NCBI GenBank assembly: GCA_023388935.1
Contig: JAEWFG010000333.1
Location: 1-13,335, forward strand
Length of the DNA: 13,335 bases
Origin: Pseudomonadota bacterium
GTDB taxonomy: Bacteria; Pseudomonadota; Alphaproteobacteria; Rhizobiales; Xanthobacteraceae
Direction: 5' to 3'
A program made the translations under genes and the position numbers. Numbering within the stretch: the stretch's first letter is position 1; the number at the start of each line of letters is the position of its first letter. Below, piece by piece: positions 7,995 through 13,335 of the stretch. The notes under the pieces were generated by a model. It searched no databases, was not told the origin of the DNA, and saw only the letters and a program-made list of their open reading frames with translations.

Positions 7995-9227
7995 ATGAAA
8001 GCACGGAAGCTGATCATACTGCTGATGGCCTTCACCGTGGACGCGGCAGCCGCGCAGACACAAACCTCAGGCTGGTCGTTCGATAAGGTCGAGCGCGGTC
8101 GGTATCTTGCCGTGCTAGGCGATTGCGTCGCGTGTCACACCACCCCAGGGGGCAAACCGTTCGCCGGCGGTGCCGCCTTGGAAACCCCGTTCGGAGCGTT
8201 GGTCGGTCCCAATATCACACCTGATCTCGCCACTGGGATCGGCGCCTGGTCCGAGGAGGATTTCTGGCGAGCCATGCACGAGGGTGTCGGGAAAACAGGC
8301 GCCCGTCTCTACCCGGCAATGCCGTATCCGGCCTACACCAAGGTTACTCGTGAGGACGCATCGGCGCTCTGGGCCTATCTGCGCACGTTGGAGCCCGTGC
8401 ACAACGAGGTCCAGTCAAATCAGCTCATGTTTCCGTTCAACGTTCGTCGGCCGGCGACATCCACCTGGGATTTGATCAACTTCAAGCCTGGCGTGTTCGA
8501 ACCTGATCCCGCCAAGTCGGACGTGTGGAATCGCGGCGCTTACCTGGTCGAAGGTCTCGGCCACTGCGGCACATGTCATACCCCGAAGAACATCACCGGA
8601 GGCGATCGGGGCCGCGAAGCGCTGCAAGGGGCATTGCTGCAGGGTTGGTATGCACCCGATCTGACTGGAGACACTCGTACCGGAATTGGCAGCTGGTCTA
8701 AGGAGGATATCGTCCGCTATCTCAAGACCGGCGCCAACTCCTTCGATATCGCATCCGGGCCGATGGCTGAGGCTGTGGAGAATTCCACCTCCTACATGAC
8801 CGATGCCGATCTCCTCGCGATCGCGACCTATCTAAAAGACCGTGGTCTCCGAAGCGTCGGCACCGCCACAGCGATTGCATCCGACGACCCGCGCATGACC
8901 GCAGGCAAGGCAATCTATGAAGACCGCTGCGCAGCATGCCATATTTCCAGTGGCGCCGGCGTACCCACTCTATTCCCGCGGTTGGCACATGCGCCCCTAA
9001 TCCAGTCCGCTGATCCGACGTCCCTCATTCGCGTCGTTCTGATCGGTAGTCGCGCCGGTGCTACTTCAAGTGCTCCGACCGCACCCGCCATGCCGTCCTT
9101 CGCCTGGAATCTGAATGACGCAGAGGTTGCCGATGTCTTGACCTACATTCGCAACACGTGGGGAAATGCCGCGTCAGCGGTCCAGCCTGCGGATGTCACC
9201 ACCTTACGCGGCCGTCTGCCACATTAG
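7995..9227 (+). CDS. Tri-haem cytochrome c subunit of the dehydrogenase
   Basis: This 410-residue periplasmic protein has a Sec signal peptide (hydrophobic LIILLMAFTV, cleavage near AAAA-Q, residues 20-21). Three CxxCH haem sites lie at residues 44-48 (CVACH), 191-195 (CGTCH) and 312-316 (CAACH), one in each of three cytochrome c domains. Probable axial methionines are M109 (YPAMPYP), M257 (SGPMAEAV) and M366 (PAMPSFAW). The layout is that of the electron-transfer subunit of gluconate, fructose, sorbitol and FAD-glucose dehydrogenases, which passes electrons from the flavoprotein to quinone. The gene follows 24 nt behind the flavoprotein, with GAGG 7 nt before the ATG. Unlike many relatives it shows no hydrophobic C-terminal anchor; the tail after the last helix is polar. 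Confidence 0.9.
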   Translation: MKARKLIILLMAFTVDAAAAQTQTSGWSFDKVERGRYLAVLGDCVACHTTPGGKPFAGGAALETPFGALVGPNITPDLATGIGAWSEEDFWRAMHEGVGKTGARLYPAMPYPAYTKVTREDASALWAYLRTLEPVHNEVQSNQLMFPFNVRRPATSTWDLINFKPGVFEPDPAKSDVWNRGAYLVEGLGHCGTCHTPKNITGGDRGREALQGALLQGWYAPDLTGDTRTGIGSWSKEDIVRYLKTGANSFDIASGPMAEAVENSTSYMTDADLLAIATYLKDRGLRSVGTATAIASDDPRMTAGKAIYEDRCAACHISSGAGVPTLFPRLAHAPLIQSADPTSLIRVVLIGSRAGATSSAPTAPAMPSFAWNLNDAEVADVLTYIRNTWGNAASAVQPADVTTLRGRLPH

Positions 9228-9234
9228 GCAGGCG
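9213..9234 (+). terminator. GC-rich hairpin across the stop codon of the cytochrome c gene
   Basis: CGTCTGCC (9213-9220) pairs with GGCAGGCG (9227-9234) through 8 base pairs, one of them G-U, around the 6-nt loop ACATTA. The TAG stop codon (9225-9227) sits in the loop and stem. No T-run follows, so it is not a classical intrinsic terminator. It could slow ribosome or RNase passage, protect the 3' end of the dehydrogenase mRNA, or arise by chance in GC-rich coding sequence. Confidence 0.3.
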
Positions 9235-9477
9235 AGCGCCATCGTCGCTGAGATCGAATTGCTCGGAGGATCGTATGCTCCGCAGGAGAGAGTCGAGGCG
9301 CGCACCTTGTCAGTTTTTCGGCTTGCTGCTGAAAACCGTTCCAGTTTGCGGCCGCAGCAGCGCGCTTGATCCTCGACGACCCGTTGGCGCGGCAGAAACA
9401 TTGATATTCTTTAATTCGCTGGCATGGCCCGGCCGTTTCCGCGCTAGAGTTTCTCTCGAATCGTTGCGGGGTCGCCA

Positions 9478-10311
9478 ATGAATCTGCTCGATCCGCAAGG
9501 GCCCGTCGCAGTTGCTAACAGCACCATCCTGGTCGATTCCGTCTTCATCATGCTGACGATCGTCGTACCGACGATCATCGCAAGCCTGGCGTTTGCCTAC
9601 TGGTTTCGTGCATCGAATCCAAGGGCGCATTACCAGCCCGACTTCGTCTATTCCGGACGGATCGAAATGGTGGTGTGGGCCATCCCCGCGCTCACCGTCA
9701 TCCTGCTCAGCGGCGTCGCCTGGATCGGCTCGCATCAGCTCGATCCCGCTGCGCCGGTGCCTGGCACTGGAAGCCCGGTGCGGATTCAAGCGGTCTCGCT
9801 CGACTGGAAATGGTTGTTCATCTATCCGGACCAGCGCATCGCCACCGTCAATTCGCTGACGGTGCCGGCCGGCGCGGAGCTGAATTTCCAGCTGACATCG
9901 TCGAGCGTGATGAACGTGTTCTTCATCCCGCAGCTCGGCAGCATGATCTACACCATGAACGGCATGGTGACGCGCCTGAACCTGCGCGCCGACAATGAGG
10001 GCAAGCTGCAAGGCCTCTCGGCGCATTTCTCCGGTGACGGCTTTCCCGAGATGATGTTCGACGTCAACGTGATCCCCGCGCTCGCATTTCCCGATTGGGT
10101 GGCGGCCACGGCGAAGACCGACGCCGTGCTGAGCGAGGAGAGCTACAACAAACTGAAGCAGCAGAGCGTCGAGAGGGGCAGGCCGACCTATCGTCTGGAA
10201 GACCCCCGGCTGTTCGACCTGATCGCGACCCAGCACATTCCGCCGGGCCCGGGGCCGCAGGTGACCTCGAATGCCGGGCGGCCGCACAGTGGAGGCCATG
10301 ATGCTCGGTAA
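9478..10311 (+). CDS. cyoA: Quinol oxidase (bo3-type) subunit II
   Basis: This 277-residue membrane-anchored subunit has two N-terminal helices (about residues 17-43 and 62-84) followed by a periplasmic cupredoxin domain. SLDWKWLFIYPDQ (107-119) and SSVMNVFFIPQLGSMIYTMNG (142-162) closely match CyoA of E. coli bo3 oxidase. The cysteine and histidine ligands of the CuA centre are absent. That identifies a quinol oxidase rather than a cytochrome c oxidase. The polypeptide starts MNLLDPQG, which aligns just after the lipid-modified cysteine of E. coli CyoA. An in-frame TAG 11 codons upstream, with no start codon between, excludes a longer signal peptide in this frame. No strong ribosome-binding site precedes the ATG. 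Its last 11 nt overlap cyoB. Confidence 0.93.
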   Translation: MNLLDPQGPVAVANSTILVDSVFIMLTIVVPTIIASLAFAYWFRASNPRAHYQPDFVYSGRIEMVVWAIPALTVILLSGVAWIGSHQLDPAAPVPGTGSPVRIQAVSLDWKWLFIYPDQRIATVNSLTVPAGAELNFQLTSSSVMNVFFIPQLGSMIYTMNGMVTRLNLRADNEGKLQGLSAHFSGDGFPEMMFDVNVIPALAFPDWVAATAKTDAVLSEESYNKLKQQSVERGRPTYRLEDPRLFDLIATQHIPPGPGPQVTSNAGRPHSGGHDAR

Positions 10312-12310
10312 GCTCGATTGGTCGGCGATCCCGTTCGACCAGCCTATTCCGCTCATTGCTGGTGCGGTGGTCCTGGTCGGAATCCTCGCCGTGCTGTTCT
10401 GGGTGGTGGTGAAGGGGCATCTGCCCTATCTCTGGCATGAGTGGATCACCAGCGTCGACCACAAACGCATCGGCGTCATGTATGTGCTGCTGGCCTCGGT
10501 GATGCTGCTGCGCGGCGGCAGCGACGCCATCATGATGCGCGTCCAGCAGGCAATCGCCTTCCAGTCGCAGGGCTATCTGCCGCCCGAGCATTACAACCAG
10601 ATCTTCTCGGCCCACGGCACCATCATGATCTTCTTCGTGGCGATGCCGTTCGTCATCGGGCTGATGAACCTCGTCGTGCCGCTGCAGCTCGGTGTGCGCG
10701 ACGTCGCCTTTCCGACGCTCAATTCGGTCGGTTTCTGGCTGACCGCGACCGGCGCTCTGCTCATCAACGTCTCACTCGTGGTCGGTGAGTTCGCGCGCAC
10801 CGGCTGGCTGGCTTTTCCCCCGCTCTCGGAACTGACGTACTCGCCCGGCGTCGGCGTCGACTACTATGCCTGGTCGCTCCAGATCTCCGGCGCCGGCACG
10901 CTGGTGGCCGGCATCAATCTCGTGACGACAGTGCTGAAGCTGCGCACCAGGGGCATGAGCTATCTGCGCATGCCAATGTTCTGCTGGACCACGCTGGCCT
11001 CGAACCTCCTCATCGTCGCGGCGTTTCCGATTCTCACGGCCACGCTCGCGATGCTGCTGCTCGACCGCAATCTTGGCTTCCACTTTTTCACCAACGAGGC
11101 CGGCGGCAACATGATGATGTTCATGAATTTGATCTGGGCCTGGGGACATCCGGAGGTCTACATCCTCGTGCTGCCGGCGTTCGGGATCTTTTCCGAGGTG
11201 GTGTCAACCTTCTCCGGCAAGCCGCTGTTCGGCTATCGTTCCATGGTGGCTGCCACCATGGCGATCTGCGTCATCTCCTTCATGGTCTGGCTGCACCACT
11301 TCTTCACGATGGGGGCGGGACCGAACGTCAACGCCGTCTTCGGCATCGCCAGCATGATCATCGCGGTGCCCACGGGCGTGAAGATCTACAATTGGCTGTT
11401 CACGATGTATGGCGGCCGGATCCGCTTTGCGACGCCGATGCTATGGGCAGTCGGCTTCATGGTCACCTTCATCATCGGTGGCCTGACCGGCGTGCTCGTC
11501 GCGGTGCCGCCGGCAGACTTTATGCTCCACAACAGCATGTTCCTGGTGGCGCATTTCCACAACGTCATCATCGGCGGCGTGCTGTTCGGCGCCTTCGCCG
11601 GTTTCGAGTACTGGTTTCCGAAGGCCTTCGGCTTCCGCCTCGACGAGCGCTGGGGCAAGACCGCCTTCTGGTTCACCTTCATCGGCTTCTGGGTCACCTT
11701 CCTCCCGCTGTATTGGGCCGGCATGCTCGGCATGACACGCCGGCTCCAGCACTACGATGTCGCCGTATGGCGGCCTTGGATGTTCGTGGCCGCCTTCGGC
11801 ATGCTGCTGCTCTCGATCGGCGTGATTTCGCAGATCGCCCAGCTCGTCGTCAGCATCCGCAATCGCGAGCAGCTGCGCGACCGCACCGGCGATCCCTGGG
11901 ATGGCCGCTCGCTGGAATGGGCGACCTCATCGCCGCCCCCGGTATTCAACTTCGCCTTCTATCCCGACGTCCGCGGCGAGGACGCGTACTGGGCGCTGAA
12001 GACGCATGCCAGGGAGCAGCAGCTCAAGCATGCCGAGCGTCCCGCGCGCGAATACCAGGACATCGAGATGCCAAGGAACTCGCCGACCGGCTTCGTCTGC
12101 GCGTTCTTCGCCACCGTGATGGGCTTTGCGCTGATCTGGCATATCTGGTGGATGGTGATCCTGGGTGGCCTTGGTGCATTCGCGACCTTCGTCGTGTTCG
12201 CCTGGCGCGACCATGACGAATACGTCATCCCGGCCACCGAGGTCGAACGGATCGATCGCATCAACATCGAGGAGCGTCGTAGCCTCGTCAGCATGGCGGG
12301 AGCAGTCTGA
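10301..12310 (+). CDS. cyoB: Quinol oxidase (bo3-type) subunit I, haem-copper catalytic subunit
   Basis: This 669-residue polytopic subunit reduces O2 at a haem-CuB centre and pumps protons. Visible key residues, close to E. coli CyoB numbering, are R71, D75, H97 and Q100 at the high-affinity quinol site, and low-spin haem ligands H105 and H420. CuB ligands are H283, H332 and H333 with the cross-linked Y287, and H418 binds the high-spin haem. The D-channel is marked by D134 and E285, the K-channel by K361. HEWITSVDHKRIG near residue 46 is the usual N-terminal motif. ATG 10301 has GGAGG 5 nt upstream; ATG 10298 is only 2 nt away from it. The start overlaps the end of cyoA. All catalytic residues are intact, so the protein should be active. 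Confidence 0.96.
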   Translation: MLGKLDWSAIPFDQPIPLIAGAVVLVGILAVLFWVVVKGHLPYLWHEWITSVDHKRIGVMYVLLASVMLLRGGSDAIMMRVQQAIAFQSQGYLPPEHYNQIFSAHGTIMIFFVAMPFVIGLMNLVVPLQLGVRDVAFPTLNSVGFWLTATGALLINVSLVVGEFARTGWLAFPPLSELTYSPGVGVDYYAWSLQISGAGTLVAGINLVTTVLKLRTRGMSYLRMPMFCWTTLASNLLIVAAFPILTATLAMLLLDRNLGFHFFTNEAGGNMMMFMNLIWAWGHPEVYILVLPAFGIFSEVVSTFSGKPLFGYRSMVAATMAICVISFMVWLHHFFTMGAGPNVNAVFGIASMIIAVPTGVKIYNWLFTMYGGRIRFATPMLWAVGFMVTFIIGGLTGVLVAVPPADFMLHNSMFLVAHFHNVIIGGVLFGAFAGFEYWFPKAFGFRLDERWGKTAFWFTFIGFWVTFLPLYWAGMLGMTRRLQHYDVAVWRPWMFVAAFGMLLLSIGVISQIAQLVVSIRNREQLRDRTGDPWDGRSLEWATSSPPPVFNFAFYPDVRGEDAYWALKTHAREQQLKHAERPAREYQDIEMPRNSPTGFVCAFFATVMGFALIWHIWWMVILGGLGAFATFVVFAWRDHDEYVIPATEVERIDRINIEERRSLVSMAGAV

Positions 12311-12951
12311 TGTCGATGACTGCCACCTTCGGGCACGCACAGGCTGACCCGCATCATATTCGTCGCGCCACCGAGCATTCCGGCCCGGCGTCGAAGCGGA
12401 TCGTGACCGCCTACGGCTTCTGGGTATTCCTGCTCTCCGACATCGTGATGTTCTCCTGCTTCTTCGCGGCCTATGCGGTGCTGGTCCACCAGACCGCGGA
12501 TGGCCCCAAAGGTTCGGAGATTTTCGAGCAGAGGAACGTGGCGATCGAGACGGTCTGCCTGCTGCTGTCGAGCTTCACCTGTGGCATGGCCAGCATCGCC
12601 GCGGACGTGCGCAACCGGCTCTGGTTCTACCTCGGCATGGCCGTGACTTGCGTGCTGGGGCTGATATTCCTCACCCTCGAGTTCCGCGAATTCGCCGATC
12701 TCGTGTCCCGTGGCTATGGGCCGTCGCGTAGCGCCTTCCTGACCTCGTTCTTCTCGCTGGTCGGTTGCCACGGCCTGCACGTCTCGGCCGGCGAGTTGTG
12801 GCTCCTGACCATGATCGCCCAGGTCTTTGCGAAGGGCTTTCGCGCCGACATCCTGCGCCGGATGATGTGCTTTGCGCTGTTCTGGCACGCGCTCGACATC
12901 ATCTGGGTCGCGGTCTTCTCCGTCGTTTATCTGCTTGGAGGCGCGCCATGA
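12310..12951 (+). CDS. cyoC: Quinol oxidase (bo3-type) subunit III
   Basis: This 213-residue integral membrane protein has five predicted helices (about residues 33-58, 78-95, 103-125, 140-165 and 185-209). Motifs KRIVTAYGFWVFLLSDIVMF, RNVAIETVCLLLSSFT and GCHGLHVSAGELW, and the terminal FWHALDIIWVAVFSVVYL, are those of subunit III of the haem-copper oxidases, here the CyoC branch. It stabilises subunit I and is not directly catalytic. Its ATG shares one base with the TGA of cyoB, indicating translational coupling. Length is close to that of E. coli CyoC. Confidence 0.94.
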   Translation: MSMTATFGHAQADPHHIRRATEHSGPASKRIVTAYGFWVFLLSDIVMFSCFFAAYAVLVHQTADGPKGSEIFEQRNVAIETVCLLLSSFTCGMASIAADVRNRLWFYLGMAVTCVLGLIFLTLEFREFADLVSRGYGPSRSAFLTSFFSLVGCHGLHVSAGELWLLTMIAQVFAKGFRADILRRMMCFALFWHALDIIWVAVFSVVYLLGGAP

Positions 12952-13334
12952 GTGATCAGACGCACATGCCGGTCGAGCACGACCTTGCACCGGGCGAGGA
13001 AGAACTGCACAGCGTTGGCGAACGCATTGTCGGCTACGTCGTCGGTCTCGCGCTCGCGTTGCTGCTCACGGCAACCTCGTTCTTCATCGCCGGAACCGAT
13101 CTGGTCTGGCAGCCCTCCATCCCGGTCGCGCTGATCGTGCTCGCGATCGCGCAGATGGGCGTGCACCTGGTGTTCTTCCTGCACATCACCACGGGACCGG
13201 ACAACACCAACAATGTGCTGGCGCTGGCCTTCGGGCTTCTGATCGTCTTCCTGGTGGTCGGCGGGACCGTCTGGATCATGGGGCATCTCAACCAGAACAT
13301 GCCGCCGATGGACCAGATCATGAAAATGCAATGA
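12948..13334 (+). CDS. cyoD: Quinol oxidase (bo3-type) subunit IV
   Basis: This 128-residue protein has a polar 25-residue N-terminus and three membrane helices (about 28-48, 54-77 and 87-112). HLVFFLHITTGPDNTNNVLALAF and the end WIMGHLNQNMPP are characteristic of CyoD, which assists CuB assembly in subunit I. The ATG overlaps the cyoC stop in an ATGA junction, and GGAGG lies 6 nt upstream, so this start is chosen over earlier in-frame codons that would lie inside cyoC. It is somewhat longer than E. coli CyoD because of extra residues at both ends. The operon may continue past the window. Confidence 0.93.
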   Translation: MSDQTHMPVEHDLAPGEEELHSVGERIVGYVVGLALALLLTATSFFIAGTDLVWQPSIPVALIVLAIAQMGVHLVFFLHITTGPDNTNNVLALAFGLLIVFLVVGGTVWIMGHLNQNMPPMDQIMKMQ

Positions 13335-13335
13335 G

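Noticed and set aside
6456..8063. 535-codon open frame on the minus strand opposite the GMC flavoprotein
   Set aside because: The opposite frame has intact FAD, Fe-S and catalytic motifs. The antisense product is His/Arg-rich without any domain.
9310..10356. 348-codon minus-strand frame opposite cyoA
   Set aside because: It is antisense to a clear oxidase subunit; its low-complexity polar composition is typical of a shadow frame.
11959..12990. 343-codon minus-strand frame opposite cyoB/cyoC
   Set aside because: It overlaps two well-supported genes and shows no recognisable protein features.

Overview
The window most likely comes from a GC-rich alphaproteobacterium of the Bradyrhizobium/Rhodopseudomonas/Afipia group. 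This is inferred from an HpnN-type hopanoid exporter, a bo3-type quinol oxidase operon, a small cysteine-rich secreted protein and the wording of a short basic protein at the left edge. No rRNA, tRNA, transposase, integrase or CRISPR array was found.

Left part (1-4736), unrelated housekeeping and envelope genes: a short lysine/arginine-rich protein runs off the left edge on the minus strand. It is followed by a TRIC/UPF0126 membrane protein (minus), a small secreted four-cysteine protein (plus) and a large RND-superfamily hopanoid transporter of the HpnN type (minus). The intergenic stretches are long and hold only a few small symmetric sequences, one of them a compact inverted-plus-direct repeat at 1445-1483.

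Middle (4737-9227): a roughly 620-base non-coding divergent region carries a 15-bp tandem repeat and an imperfect 28-bp palindrome. It precedes a three-gene operon on the plus strand encoding a periplasmic flavoprotein dehydrogenase of the gluconate 2-dehydrogenase / FAD-glucose (or fructose, sorbitol) dehydrogenase type. The three genes are a small Tat-signal subunit, a GMC flavoprotein with a four-cysteine Fe-S motif, and a tri-haem cytochrome c. A GC-rich hairpin straddles the stop codon of the last gene.

Right part (9478-13334): cyoA-cyoB-cyoC-cyoD, a complete set of the four structural subunits of a haem-copper quinol oxidase. The genes are tightly overlapped, and the haem, CuB, proton-channel and quinol-site residues are visible in subunit I. 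CyoA lacks the CuA ligands, which agrees with quinol rather than cytochrome c as donor.

Together the middle and right parts suggest a compact respiratory route: periplasmic oxidation of a sugar or sugar acid, electrons through FAD, Fe-S and haem c to quinone, then quinol to O2 by the bo3-type oxidase. Each component belongs to a known family. No wholly new system was found. The points most worth a second look are the dehydrogenase-oxidase pairing, the cytochrome c without a membrane anchor, the CyoA without a lipoprotein signal, the altered first repeat of the TRIC protein and the repeat structures in the promoter regions.
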